Shown in pieces: positions 20,166 through 31,676 of a stretch of DNA of 64,000 nucleotides; the stretch's first letter is position 1; the number at the start of each line of letters is the position of its first letter. Origin of the DNA: Lucinisca nassula. Its lineage: Eukaryota > Mollusca > Bivalvia > Lucinida > Lucinidae. The notes under the pieces are model-generated. The model worked only from the letters and a program-made list of their open reading frames with translations. It made no database searches and was not told the DNA's origin. A program made the position numbers and the translations under genes. The stretch is from assembly GCA_963580285.1 (NCBI GenBank), contig OY757026.1:45315431-45379430 (forward strand), read 5' to 3'.

Positions 20166-21078
20166 CTACGCAAAGCCTTTTCAAAATTTTATAGACGCCA
20201 TTCTGATTTAATTTCAAAATTCAATATTTGACTTAAATCTCTTCTGCAACAAGGTCTATCGGAACCCGAATCTTATGGTGACTTAGTTTATAAATTCAGA
20301 AAAATATATAACCGCAATGACTTCAGCAACCAATTTCGTAAAATCATTCTTCGATATAAAAAGATTGGGTACAACATGGATGTTATACGACAGACTGCAT
20401 GTATGGTAGATAACCCAATCACGGTTGGCAACTTTGCTTCCCTCTTTAATTGCACGCCGGTGGGTCGGGCCTCAGATTCTATGATGGCTCCAACGTAAAG
20501 GCTTATTGAGAATTAGAGAGATCTAATTCTTGGTAATGTTGGTTGGTGCCTGATGCTCTGTCTCTGGTCGGGCCCATCGGAGTCTAACTATTGGTTTATT
20601 TTGCTCCAGCATTTCAGTGGTTTCTTGCTGTCGAGTCCTCACCGTTGTCTCACCTCTGTGGTTCTTTGATTTTTTGTGTTCACGGAGATGTTGCACTGAT
20701 GAGTTAGGAGGCCTTCATGCGGACTGAACAAATTATTTGTCTAAATCGCGACGGAAGTAAGGGCAAGGATTGTGGCCACGTAAAATCGATTTAAGCCCCC
20801 CCCCCACCCCCCAGTGGAAATCTTTCCACTGACCGTTCCAAGGCGGTTCTTCTGTGGCGGTTTATTTATGTTGTTGTTTGTTACTTACTGTGTGTGTCAC
20901 TTGTGTCTATTTATTTTGGATGGCCATATGGCCATTTTGTGGGAAAGTAACTGTCCTTATGGCCTTCCTTTGTTTAGGTTTCCATTATGGTCTGGTCGCT
21001 TAATGTTTGTGTTTCTTTCCCTTTGTTGTCTTCGGTGGGTGGAGTAAGTTAATTGTATCGATTCCTGATCTTTGTTTC
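20166..21078 (+). pseudogene. PLE C-terminal tail plus 3' region (5'-truncated)
   Basis: It begins inside the C-terminal domain (AFSKFYRRHSDLISKFN, then GLSEPESYGDLVYKFRK), continues through RQTACMVDNPITVGNF and the family stop, then the 3' non-coding region with a C run near 20797 and the 3' terminus at about 21078. It lacks the reverse transcriptase catalytic core. It matches the 40458-41272 copy closely, so both are relatively young. Confidence 0.6.
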
Positions 21079-21600
21079 ATCATCGGAGTCTAACTGTTGG
21101 TTTTCTTTTGCTCCAGCATTTCAGTGGTTTCTTGCTGTCTAGTCCTCACCGTTGTCTCACCTCTGTGGTTCTTTGATTTTTGTGTTCACGGAGATGTTGC
21201 ACTGATGAGTTAGGAGGCCTTCATGCGGACTGAACAAATTATTTGTCTAAATCGCGACGGAAGTAAGGGCGAGGATTGTGGCCACGTAAAATCGATTTAA
21301 GCCCCCCCCCCTCCCCCGGTGGAAATCTTCCACTGACCGTTCCAAGGCGGCTCTTCTGAGTCGATTTATTTATGCTGTTGTTTGTTGCTTACTGGGTGTA
21401 TCACTTGTGTCTTTTAATTTTGGATGGCCATATGGCCATTTTGTGGGAAAGTAACTGTCCTTATGGCCTTCCTTTGTTTAGGTTTCCATTATGCTCTGGT
21501 CGCTCAATGTTTGTATTTCTTTCCCTTTGGTGTCTTTTATAGGTGGAGTAAGTTAATTGTATCAATTCCTGATCTTTGTTTTACTTCTACTTCACAAGTA
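21079..21600 (+). mobile_element. Second, head-to-tail PLE 3' region
   Basis: It starts abruptly at 'catcggagtctaactgttgg' directly behind the previous copy and runs to 'tttgttttacttctactt'. Head-to-tail partial copies are common for PLEs. Confidence 0.6.
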
Positions 21601-21690
21601 CTCGTGTGCGAATCGGTTTCAGCTCTGCAAGGAAGAATCATGCAGCCCATCTATTTCTCCAAGCCCCGATAGGCGGTGGTCGTTTAAGTA
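21600..21690 (-). mobile_element. SINE family A fragment
   Basis: 'tcggtttcagctctgcaagg' and 'atctatttctccaagcccc' are the inverted start of family A. Confidence 0.5.
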
Positions 21691-22299
21691 TGGTGTTATG
21701 CTAAACTCCACACCTAAACAACAAACAAATGTGATTCATTAAACATTTATTGAAGTATGTACAACAACGGGTTATGAGCAATTTCCCTTAAGGAATTCAC
21801 TTCAAGGCATTTATTCTTGTAACAAAAGGACACACTGTGTGTTCATAATTGTTTTATTGCCTCCTGTGATATACTGTCTATAGCAGATCAAAGGCGGTCC
21901 TTAATAGGGTGATCAGTAGCTCTTGTGGAATCCCCTGACCGAGGCACTTAAGAGGAAAATCAATAATGTACATACTAGTCAACAGTTGATAAATTATTGA
22001 TTTTCCCCAAGACGGCCCCTTACCTGTTGAAAACAGAGGACTTCTCTACAGTCAGCACTGAGGGCTATGTAATATTATGTAAGGAAATGTCCTCAATAAT
22101 CAAGAATAAATGCTTTTAAACATGACCGGATGGTTTTCATACTTCAGAACAGCATTGGTTTTCGAGCAAAGTAAGTGAGCATAAACTTTCAGTAGGACCC
22201 TGTGTTCTGCATACTTTAATGAACACTAAAAGAATTGCCTATAAAAACTTTTGATCCATAATGTGGCGAAAAACGCTTGTTTCAGGGCTTTGTTTGTTT
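21691..22299. other. No gene recognised
   Basis: A small inverted pair (around 21950-22020, 'aggaaaatcaataatgtac' against 'attattgattttcccc') may mark a decayed foldback element. Otherwise nothing. Confidence 0.35.
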
Positions 22300-22432
22300 G
22301 TTTGAAATGACTTGTAACGTCCTTTCACTATTTAAATAATTTTGCAGACGTTGCTTTCAATTTGTAGGGTATTCTACTCGACATTGAGATGAAATGTCAT
22401 CTCAAGCCATGTCGCCTTGTTGCAGGCTAAAA
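22300..22432 (-). mobile_element. SINE family A fragment
   Basis: 'cagacgttgctttcaatttg' and 'cgacattgagatgaaatgtc' match family A. It begins with the inverted tail 'tttgtttgtttgaaatgact'. Confidence 0.5.
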
Positions 22433-23935
22433 TTGTAAGAAGACAATCGCTCGCAGTTTTTCTTATTAACAGTGGAAGAACGCTGTTCATGTCATAAAGT
22501 CGCCATGATCCATTCATATTGGAGAGAACCGTGGCTTGTTTTTACGTTACTGAATGTCTATGGGAGGTCGCGTGAGTCAATGTAGTTATCAAGGTGTGGA
22601 CAATATTTGCATCCAAATAGTTAATTATAGTAATTATAGGGGGTTTCTGTAAATTCAATGAGAATGAAAATTTAATTTGATAAATGGTGTAGAAGTAAAT
22701 GTTCAGTTGCAAGAATTAAAAAATGGTATAGGAATTGAAAAACCTTAACCAACTGTCCTTTTTTCTACAATACAAAAGGTCATACGCATTTGTAGCAAAA
22801 GTCAAGAATGTAGGTACAGTAGTTTCTGAAAAAATCTTTGAAGGCACGACACAAAGATACACAGATTCATAAACACTAGGAAAAGAAAATCAAAGCACTG
22901 AAAGTGTTGAGGTGTCGACTACTGTCTCTGAGTGTAGGCTGAGAGAATAGTCCTGAACTTAGACTTTTTCGTTCAACCCTTAAATATCAGCGTTTTAAGT
23001 GTAGGCCTGATCAGACGCCGCGTTATGTTGCCTTGTGTGGCGTCTGTTTATTACCTAACCACGGTTACCTGATTCACCAGCTAGGAACCGTTATTGCACT
23101 GATAGCATTTTGGAGGTTCTCTAGTTTATTTATCTTTGAATTTAAATGCATTTATTTATTTACTTGACCTTGCCCAAAATCTTAGCTTTATCGTGTGCCC
23201 TTCTGTATACATGTATTCACTATAATAGGAGCAACACAGCAGATTCTTCTTACTGCAGTTACAATATTCCATTGAAAGTGCAAAACAAGCTTTGCTGAAA
23301 ATGTTTTTTTTTTTTTTTTTTTTTTGTGTTAAAACACTTTGACCACTTAATTGCCTTTTTTGAATGTATATCCTAAGGCTTGTTTTGCTGGCCGGAATCA
23401 AACTATCTGTATATAGCTCAGAATTTTCAACAGTTTCCGTTACGTGCCCGCTGAGGTCCGTGGGCTTTGGTTGATTTCGTCTACATACGATAGACGCCTA
23501 AGATGCCAATGACAACAGTTCTCGTCTGCTTTGTTGTTTACTGTCATTGATGCAAACAATGTAAACACAGATCGAACAGCTCAACTACGAGCAGTTTGAT
23601 CAGCTTCCACGCTGTTTGCCGAGATGCAAAAGTATGTGTAAAAAAAGTTTGAAAAGTATATAAAGCAGACGGCATAAACAGTCGCCGTATATGTTCTGTA
23701 GTGACGACAGTCCTGAACTGCGATTTAACCCTGAAATACCAGTATTTTAAGAAAATACTGTAGACCGTGATCAAATGCCGTTTTCTCTGGCGTCTATCTG
23801 GGTCGACAATGTTTATCAAACCCAACACGAGATTCCTGTCCAGATTCTGACTGCCTGGAAAGGCACCTAGACCTGCATATCCAAACACTAAGGACCATTT
23901 TGGTAGATGTGAAACCAACATCTGAATTAGCCAAT
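22433..23935. repeat. Decayed foldback MITE family 3 fragments; no gene
   Basis: Around 22920-23050 and 23690-23830 are related sequences with 'cctgatcagacgcc' and 'tggcgtct', halves of the palindromic family seen intact at 56661-56735. A poly-T run lies at 23305-23326. The long minus frame at 23544-24020 spans a SINE and is not a credible gene. Confidence 0.45.
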
Positions 23936-23937
23936 TT

Positions 23938-24074
23938 TGTTCAAACCTCTGTGGTCTAGGGGGTAAGAGGGCTGACTCCTCATCATTAGGTATTTCACCA
24001 CTGTGGCCACATTGGAGCACACCAAGTTGTGCAATGGAAGGCCAGATGTTTTTTCTTCTCGGGGTTCTCCGTTT
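23938..24074 (+). mobile_element. tRNA-derived SINE family B, head part
   Basis: 'cctctgtggtctagggggta' is A-box-like and the following 'caccactgtggccacattg' aligns with the B-box region of the copy at 35507, with the TTCGA core mutated. The tail is lost at the junction with the element starting at 24076. Confidence 0.5.
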
Positions 24075-25147
24075 TTATGCCCCGCCAAAAAGTGAGGAGG
24101 GGCATATGCGTAAGTCTGTACGTAAAACATTGTAGTATTGTTCTTTTCTTTGCAACTTGTCCTGTTGTATTTGATATTGGGCATTGAAACATGCAACACA
24201 TTTCAGACATGCATTGAAATTGTGCAAAACGGAAACAGGATTCTGGTCCACCCACAGTGTAGAATTATGTTCCCTTGGACGACTTAATTAAACATTTGGC
24301 CATATGTGTAGCATATGAGGTTAAATAATACCATTCGTGTCTCTGCAACTCCTACAGTATTTGCTGCAGGACATTGTTACTTCCAACACTGTTCAGACAT
24401 GCATTGCACAAGCGCATTAAGGAAACAGAATTCTGATAAATCCCTTATTGCTGAATAATGTCCCCTTGAACGACTTAAACTTTTTCTAGTTTATGAGGTT
24501 AAATAGTACTGTTCGTGTCTCTGCAACTCCTCCTACAGTATTTGATGCAAGACATTGAACCGACAACGGAATATGTACTTAAAGGAACAAGATTCTGATC
24601 CAGTCCCTTATTACAGAAGTTTTCCCCCTTGAACGACTTAAACCATTTTGGCCATACGAATATCATATGAGGTTAAATAGTACAGTTCGTGTACCCGCAA
24701 CTCCTTCTACAGTATTTGATGCAGGACATTGAACAGGCAACGCCGTTGTGACATGAATTGAATATGTGTCTAAAGGAACAAGATTCTGAGCCAGTCCCTT
24801 ATTACAGAAGAATGTCCCCTTGAACGACTTAAACCATTTTGGCCATACGAATATCATATTAGGTTAAATAGTACAGTTCGTGTACCCGCAACTCCTTCTA
24901 CAGTATTTGATGAAGGACATTGAACCGGCAACGCCGTTTAGACATGAATTGAATATGTGTCTAAAGGAACAAGATTCTGATCCAGTCCCTTATTTCAGAA
25001 GAATGTCCCCTTGAACGACTTAAAACATTTTGGCCATATGAGTAGCATATGAGGTTAAATAGTACTGTTCGGGTCTCCATGACTCCTACAGTGTTTGGTG
25101 CGACACAGTTCAGACATGCACTGGACAATTGCATAAAAGAAACATGC

Positions 25148-25660
25148 GTTGTGGATTCTCCACAATAAAAGAATTAGGTTATATTTTCCATGTATTAAAT
25201 ATAGTTATAATATGCTACATAAGGCACATTAACTTTACAATAGGTTGCATTACAATTACGGACGTAACGTCGCGACGCTAACGTCGTTGCTAGGGAGTCA
25301 GGATAGTAACAACATGGAGTAACAGGAACAAACAGTTGAGGAACATTGCAGAGAGGACAAAACAATTACAGGAACAATACAGAAGGAACAGTTGACAGAA
25401 AGGAACATAACAAATATTGGAACAGTACATATAAGAACATAGAAGTTAGGCAAACAACACTAAGAGACTTCAGATAAATATATATACAGGAATCACAGAA
25501 ATACCTCACATGGACATAGCAATATTCAAATACAGGACAAAAAGTATTTGACATTAACATTTTACCACTTAAGATATCCTAGCATTCATCATAATTTTAT
25601 GTGGCATTGATAATATACATGTAACATTCTGTTGTTCTTATTAAATTGTGTTTTGCCACA
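25148..25660 (+). mobile_element. 5' LTR of a BEL/Pao-like retrotransposon
   Basis: The LTR is 513 bp. It begins CGTTGTGGATTCTCCACA (the first base is T in the 3' LTR) and ends GTTTTGCCACA. It is followed by TAATTGGTGCCGGAACCAG, a typical tRNA primer-binding region of BEL-type elements, at 25661-25679. ACATG flanks the whole element (25143-25147 and 30205-30209). Against the 3' LTR this copy has about 29 extra bp near 25335-25365. Confidence 0.75.
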
Positions 25661-26692
25661 TAATTGGTGCCGGAACCAGAGAATTGAACTTTAAGGGCTA
25701 AATCTACTTCTTCACATGAAAATGGAGACATCGACAAACGCAGTTCCATTAACAACACAAACCTACCGTACTAGTCCTTGCTGGATCTGCAAAGGCGATC
25801 ACTGGAATGACTGTTGTACGAAATATAAAACAGCAGAAGCCACAAGGCAGAAAATTCAAATACAAGGGAAATGTTATATTTGCCTTTTTGCTTTTCAAAA
25901 CAGGTTTGCTATTATTGTAAACGATATTGTCACCATCACAGGAGTCAGTGTCTACATAAATTCGGATCCTAAAACAGACGATGGCACAGACAACCAGTGG
26001 AACAAAGAAACTGCAACATAAGACTGGAATTAATACGGAGCAAGAATCAGAGGGCAACACGGAAGAATTGCGGCACAAGGAACATCAAATGGCTGACTGT
26101 ATAAATGAAAAATGCAGCCTTGAAAGAGAAGATCTGTAAATTGGCGAAGGAAAATGAACTGCTTCGAGTATCTCAGATGCAATGTAATAAAAAGACACAG
26201 CAGCAAACTGACGAAATTAGTCAGTTAAAAGGAAGAATAATAAAGCTGGAACAAAAAGACAGTAACTTTGATGAGTCACAGGTCATGGACAGTGTTGCAA
26301 GGCAGTTATCTGATCTGTTTAGTAAGATGAACACTTACAATAAAGCGCGATTGAGACACGTCCAAAAAGGAACACATGTGAATTTAAAAGGGCGACTATC
26401 CAAGATCTCTCATTAAATAAACTTATTGAGCTATTTCAATTGCTAATAACTGCTGTTCAAAATGCTGATATGAAACTAATTCATACTTCAGACACAACAG
26501 AAAATTCGAACACACAAGAGAAACAGATTTGAAACATAAGCGTATATAATCATGGACGTATGTACTTGCCTTTCGACAGATGCAAAGTATGTTTCTAACG
26601 GTAATTTTAAAGCTCTTTATGCCTTTATAACTTATGTTTATTTTATTACCAATGGTAAACTGACACCCAGTTAAAATCTTCTGTTGCGGGAG
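25661..26692 (+). pseudogene. Internal region of BEL/Pao-like element, gag remnant only
   Basis: The first frame (25716-26021) has a cysteine-histidine knuckle, CWICKGDHWNDCC, then KYKTAEATRQKI and a second, damaged knuckle CYICLFAF. That arrangement is typical of BEL-type Gag. A second frame (26105-26416) is a Lys/Glu/Gln/Leu-rich likely coiled coil (residues about 5-60). Protease, reverse transcriptase, RNase H and integrase are absent: only 1.03 kb lies between the LTRs. The copy is non-autonomous or internally deleted and depended on other elements for movement. Confidence 0.65.
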
Positions 26693-27399
26693 TGTTGTGG
26701 ATTCTCCACAATAAAAGTATACGGTTATATTTTCCATGTATTTAATATAGTTATATTACGCTATATTAGGCACATTAACTTTACAATAGATTGCATTACA
26801 ATTACGGACGCAACGTCGCAACGTTTACGTCGTTGCTAGGGAGTCAGGATAGTAACAACATGGAGTAACAGGAACAAACAATTACAGGAACAATACAGAA
26901 GGAACAGTTGACAGAAAGGAACATAACAAATATTGGAACAGTACATATAAGAACATAGAAGTTAGGTAAACAGCACTAAGAGACTTCAGATAAATATATA
27001 TACAGGAACAGACCTGGGGTAATTGTTTTCTGTATTCTTATTCGAATACTATTTAAATACATTTTTTGAGTATTTGTGAAGTATTCTGTATTCGTGGATT
27101 TTTTAGAATAAAAGTATTTGTACTCGAATACATTTCAAAAGTCATGTATTCATGAATAGTTTTACGAGTACATTATGAATACTTTTGCTCTTTACAAAAA
27201 AAAATGAAACAATACATAAATGTTTTTATTGATGTGACGTAAGTCCTTGACTGCTCATGTAGGAACTTCTGAAATTACTATTAGATGGTTTAATACAATA
27301 CATAACAGAAATCTAAGAATATTGGTTGATTTATTTGACTGCATTGGTGCAAATAAAAGCTTTTAAGATGACAAACATTTCATTATTATGTTTTCGTAT

Positions 27400-27438
<39 letters not shown>

Positions 27439-28045
27439 ACATTTTCGTGTCCGCTCCATAACTTTTGAACCGCTAGACATATTTTCATGAAACTTCACAT
27501 AAATGTTAAACACCATGAGACGACGTGCAGAACACATGAACCGTAACTCTTGCTTTTCTACTTTCAGAGTTATTGCCCTTTGAATGTTACGAGTTTTACC
27601 ATACACTTGTGTCCGCTCTGTAACTTTAAAACCGTTGAGATAATTTCATGAAACTTCAAACAAATGTAAAGCAAGATAATAGGATGGGCAGAACACAAGA
27701 ACCACAACTCTTGTTTGCATACATTACAAATTATTTCCCTTTGAAGATTGTAAATTATGTATCTGCTAACATCTTCGTGTCTTCTCCATTACTTTTAAAT
27801 GGCTTGACATATTTTCATGAAACTCCACACTTATGTTGAACACCATGAGACGACGTGCAGAACACATGAACCATAACTCTTGCTTTCCTAATTTTAGAGT
27901 TATTGCCCTTTGAATCTTGAAAATGGCCATTCTATGGAATATGGCCTGTATATGCAAAGAAGCTTTTGACATTGCTATTTTCAGCTGAGGTGATGGCACT
28001 GGCCGGGTGTATACGCCCCACTGGGCACTTTTGTCTAGTTATGAT
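27400..28045 (+). repeat. Core-repeat element with (GT)n, about 3 units of 165-170 bp
   Basis: A (GT)n tract (about 27404-27436) is followed by units starting 'cgtgtccgctccataactt' near 27448, 27609 and 27776, each with 'ttttcatgaaactt' and 'agttattgccctttgaat'. The right end has 'ggccgggtgtatacgcccc'. The plan resembles other bivalve core-repeat elements. Confidence 0.55.
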
Positions 28046-28865
28046 TATATTGCTTTTAAAGTGACTGGCATTATAATTTGTTGACTGAGAGGTATGAAAA
28101 ACAGAAGAAAATAACATCTGTTTTCAATTAGATATTTTTATTCAGAGACACTTCAATCACAAATAACTCACAATCATGGCCGACCACTGTGGCACATGAC
28201 TATTTCTAGTCTGTTCTTACAAATGTATCAATTTGTTACTATATGATGTTTTAGACTGATTTGTGCTGATTGCATAAAATAATTTCTGCTACTCCTCTAT
28301 GTCCAGTGAACTCTTCAATTTGTATTATTCGACAGGTCCATTTCAATTTAAGAGGCGTCTTCTTACTTTTACTATTTTTGCAAAATTTAGAAAATTAGAA
28401 AGTACTGTACACTTTGATCAGACACTTTATTCTGTGACATATGGTCTTAATCTACACTGCCAAGGTCCCGTTTTAAGGGACTGTAGGCATTACTGTGTAT
28501 AATTGTAAAGTTACCTGTATGTCATCTTCCAATAGATTGCCTCAGGATAGAGAGATAGGTGTTTTTACAACTGAACATGCCACAAAAACCTACAAATTAC
28601 CCAAATTATTATGTAATTCCAAATACTGGTTAATTGATGAGCTTTGTCTCCCTGTTGATAACATATTAAAATCATACACCAAAAAAAAAATTGCCTAACT
28701 AGTAAAATGAAAGTGAAGGCAATCTGAAAACTGAAATCCCAAAAGTAGAAATACAAGGCAATAGGCAAACTGATTGATTTATTATGTGCTGGCCACCTTT
28801 GACACTTGTTTCTCACAAGAAACAGACACAATAATGGCCCTTATTTAGTTTCAGCAGTATATGAA
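28046..28865. other. hAT-element interior, no gene recognised
   Basis: Several 60-90 codon frames exist on both strands but share no domain or codon pattern. I see no transposase motif. Confidence 0.4.
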
Positions 28866-29640
28866 TCGATAATACGAAAACATGCCTATACAAATACATT
28901 GTAAATTTTATCACCAAAAAATCACCAATTTTAAGATGAAAAATTGTGATATTTTTCTTATTTCTGCTCAAAATACAGATTGTGGGTACTTGTTATAATC
29001 ACCTCATTTTATAATCACAGACAAAATCCCCCATCCCCCAACAAATTCTCCCCCACCATTTGTTTAGGTGGAAAAAATCCCCTTTGGACATAATCCCAGC
29101 TGCTGTTTGTGAAGGTGGACAAAATCCCCCACACCTCCACATGCACAATTACTGATTTTTGAAAATCAATTTTGTATGTACATGTATCATTTTAAAAACT
29201 GCAGATTCCAAATCATATTTGGAATATCATAGCTATATTGGTGCTAATGGAGAAATTATTGCAACAAGCAGCTACAACAGGTGACATAATACAGAACAGT
29301 AAAATCATCAATGTGACTAAATTCTAACAATTAATAAGAACATTAAAAATGAAACAAAGTACTTCTTTAGTCATGGCAAAAGATTAAATTCATTGAACTG
29401 ACTTAATAGCATAATGTGTATTTACATCATGAAATTTATAAAGAAATGTGTTAAAAAGTCATCCCAATAATCAAGCAGAATTTTCAAAAGTGATACATTA
29501 TCCTAATGAGGCAGTTCTAATGAGTACCCATAATCTGTATGTTAGAGCTGAAATAAGAAAAATTGGGTTTACATCAAACCCCAGTTTTACTGTATAAAAG
29601 TGGGGTTCAAGTGGGTCAGAATTGTATAGGTGTGTATGTG
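28866..29640. mobile_element. MITE family 1 copy with about 500 bp inserted in its loop
   Basis: Left end TACGAAAACATGCCTATAC and arm 'ttcttatttctgctcaaaat' run to about 29005. The matching arm 'gtacccataatctgtatg' and right end 'tgtataggtgtgtatgtgat' run from about 29508 to 29640. The middle holds unrelated sequence with C-rich 'caaaatccccca' words, without recognised ends. Confidence 0.5.
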
Positions 29641-30366
29641 ATGTACTTGGTAATGTAATTCATCAATCATCAGCTTTTGATTGATAAATGCTGCAGACAC
29701 TACAAATGACCTGTGTCATACAAGATCCTGCACACCTTCATTGATTGTGTCTTAAATTGTTCTAGAGAAAACATAGAGATGTGTATCTGTCTATGACCCA
29801 AACATTACTACAGTCACCATGTGTTTTTGTTTTGTATAAGTCCTCCATTTTGATTGAAATGTATTAAAAAGTATTCTAAAAGTATTTGAATACATTTGCA
29901 AAGTATTTGTATTCTCATTCGAATACATTCATAAAAAAATGTATTTTTATTTGTATTCTGTATTCGTGAAATGCAAAGTATTTGTATTTGTATTCAAATG
30001 CTTTTGAAAGTATTCGACCCCAGGCCTGTACAGGAATCACAGAAATACCTCACATGGACATAGCAATATACTAATACAGGACAAGAAAGTATGTGACATT
30101 AACATTTTACCACTTAAGATATCTTAGCATTCATCATATTTTTATGTGGCATTGATAATACACATGTAACATTCTGTTGTTCTATTAAATTGTGTTTTGC
30201 CACAACATGATTCTGATCCAGCCGTTTTTTCCAGAATCATTTCCCATAGAACGACTTAAACATTTAGCCATATGTCTCTTGGAGAATGTTGCAGTATCTA
30301 GTTTAATTAGAATATGTGCCTGTCTACTCCATAGGTCATGCAAGAGGCGTTTGGCGGGGGCATTCA

Positions 30367-31220
30367 TCACCATTAGTGATTGACTACTTTATATTATTAC
30401 TTTTAGACTTTGGTTTGTGGTATAATTTTGTAAGGAACGTAAAGATCCAGATCGGACATCGTAGAACGAGGCGTCCGAACAGTCTACACTATATGCACTA
30501 TATGCAAACTGGTTTCATAGTGACCTTGACTGAAGTTTAAACCTCAAATGCATGAAATCTGGTTTCGCCTGTCAGATAATCGCATAATGCTGAAGGAAGC
30601 TAAAATTAGTGCCGTGTATAAAAAGCGCATTATTGGGTTTTGCATAGCGCTATTGATAAACCAACTGACCTAACATTGATAAAAACAGAACTATTTTTAA
30701 CCGAAATCTTGGTTTTCCAAAAGTGGTCACGTGGTTCAGTTCTTTGCTTTATAACCTTGGGTCAAATGGTAAACCAGTCGACCAAAACATCTGTGTATAC
30801 CATAGGCATACTATATATGTCGAGGGTATGCATAAATAAAGAGTAACATGTCTAGTCTTTTCATCCCGTCCGTGGATCTCTAATGTTTATTTCGTGTAAT
30901 CAGTTCAGAAGTATTCGATTTTGTCTACCTTAAAAACACTTGTCCCGTCTTTATTTACTTCCCTTTTATACAAGATCATTACGGGTTTGCCGAATTCAGT
31001 TTGAACAGATACTCTTCGTTTGCCAACTTGTCCCCAACGTAAGTCCTGAAAAGAAAAACAGGAGAAATCATATTCATTATAATAAAACTACACTTTTTAT
31101 AGAGAAAAGTCGGTTAACAATAGTATATATTATTTTCCTGATTGTCGCTTCAAAACATAGATTTTGGGCACTCTCAAGCAAGCAAAGTTAGAGAAGATGA
31201 ACACTTCTCGAAATTCATAA
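30367..31220. other. No gene recognised
   Basis: A partial foldback family 3 remnant lies near 30450-30500 ('cgaggcgtccgaacagtct'). The rest is AT-rich with no coding pattern. Confidence 0.4.
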
Positions 31221-31376
31221 CTTTTAACAAGTACAGCTTAAACAGATGAGCACTTCTATTTCAGAATCAAAAGCAACTACAGCGGCACCAGAATACAGTT
31301 CCCCCATTTTAAAACATCAAGAAGCTACAGTTGAAGCAGATGAAATCATTTTTCAAGAACTCTAACAACTACAACT

Positions 31377-31676
31377 AGTCCTTTGAGATCAGCGTGAATA
31401 TTCTGAGATATCGGAAATATATTATTGGTTTAGACACATATTCTAGACAGGTTTTTAATTATTTGGACCCCATTTTGATTTATATCAGTCTTTGAATCGA
31501 CTGCCTATTCGAAATTCGCAAAATTGCAGTATGTTTCATCTGGCTTTTTTTGCCGGATCATTACAGGGTCACTGATGAGGCTTTATTAGCCGAAACTACG
31601 TAGTATGACCCATCTTCTTACTTATGAATGTTTTCATTGCTCTTAAAGGAACCCATGTTTGATTTTTTTTAAGCCA
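31377..31676 (+). mobile_element. Ribozyme satellite (family C), 300 bp
   Basis: It begins TCCTTTGAGATCAGCGTG, contains 'atcagtctttgaatcgactg', the ribozyme, and ends after 'cattgctcttaaaggaaccc' and a T run. It is the inverse of 12955-13332 but lacks the shared GGCCGTAAAA block, so it is truncated at that side. It is inserted in the minisatellite. Confidence 0.65.
31566..31611 (+). ncRNA. Hammerhead ribozyme, apparently intact (family C)
   Basis: Stem I GGGTCA (31566-31571) pairs with TGACCC (31606-31611). The core is CTGATGA (31572-31578), then stem II GGCT-TTATT-AGCC (31579-31591), GAAA (31592-31595), stem III CTACGTAG (31596-31603) and GTA (31603-31605), with cleavage predicted after 31605. 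Every conserved base I can check is kept, and this 46-nt domain is identical to the one at 13038-13083. A type I hammerhead with very short stem III; a dimer could be favoured by the palindrome ACTACGTAGT. Confidence 0.87.

Larger units (their letters stand above)
27009..30028. mobile_element. hAT-like non-autonomous DNA transposon, 3.0 kb
   Basis: The ends are CAGACCTGGGGT and ACCCCAGGCCTG (inverted, one mismatch), flanked by a perfect 8-bp duplication TACAGGAA at 27001-27008 and 30029-30036. An 8-bp duplication and CAG...CTG ends are hAT hallmarks. Both subterminal regions are rich in GTATTTGTATTCGAATAC-like words, as expected for transposase-binding subterminal repeats. No transposase is encoded. 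It carries at least two later elements (27400-28045 and 28866-29640). Confidence 0.75.
26693..30204 (+). mobile_element. 3' LTR of the BEL/Pao-like element, interrupted by a hAT-like element
   Basis: The LTR (TGTTGTGGATTC... to ...TTTTGCCACA) is present as 26693-27008 and 30037-30204, about 484 bp after removing the insert and one 8-bp duplication. It lies just after the purine-rich TTGCGGGAG. A roughly 29-bp deletion relative to the 5' LTR falls between short direct repeats. Confidence 0.75.
24076..30366. mobile_element. Tandem-repeat DNA element with ATGCCCC ends, split by a 5.1 kb insertion
   Basis: The left end has ATGCCCCGCCAAAAAGTGAG and the right end GGCGTTTGGCGGGGGCAT near 30345-30363, giving short inverted ends. 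Inside are about five core repeats: the word GAGGTTAAAT (one copy TAGGTTAAAT) at 24317, 24495, 24669, 24860 and 25051 sets a period of 174-191 bp. The array is cut at 25147 and resumes at 30205-30209 with 'acatgattctgatcc'. No transposase is visible; the class is unknown, possibly a Helitron-like or TIR element. Confidence 0.55.

Noticed and set aside
23544..24020. 158-codon minus-strand frame as a gene
   Set aside because: It spans a foldback fragment and a SINE head antisense; no domain or codon pattern.
27009..30028. Autonomous hAT transposase
   Set aside because: No transposase motif in any frame; the interior consists of other repeats and short unrelated frames.
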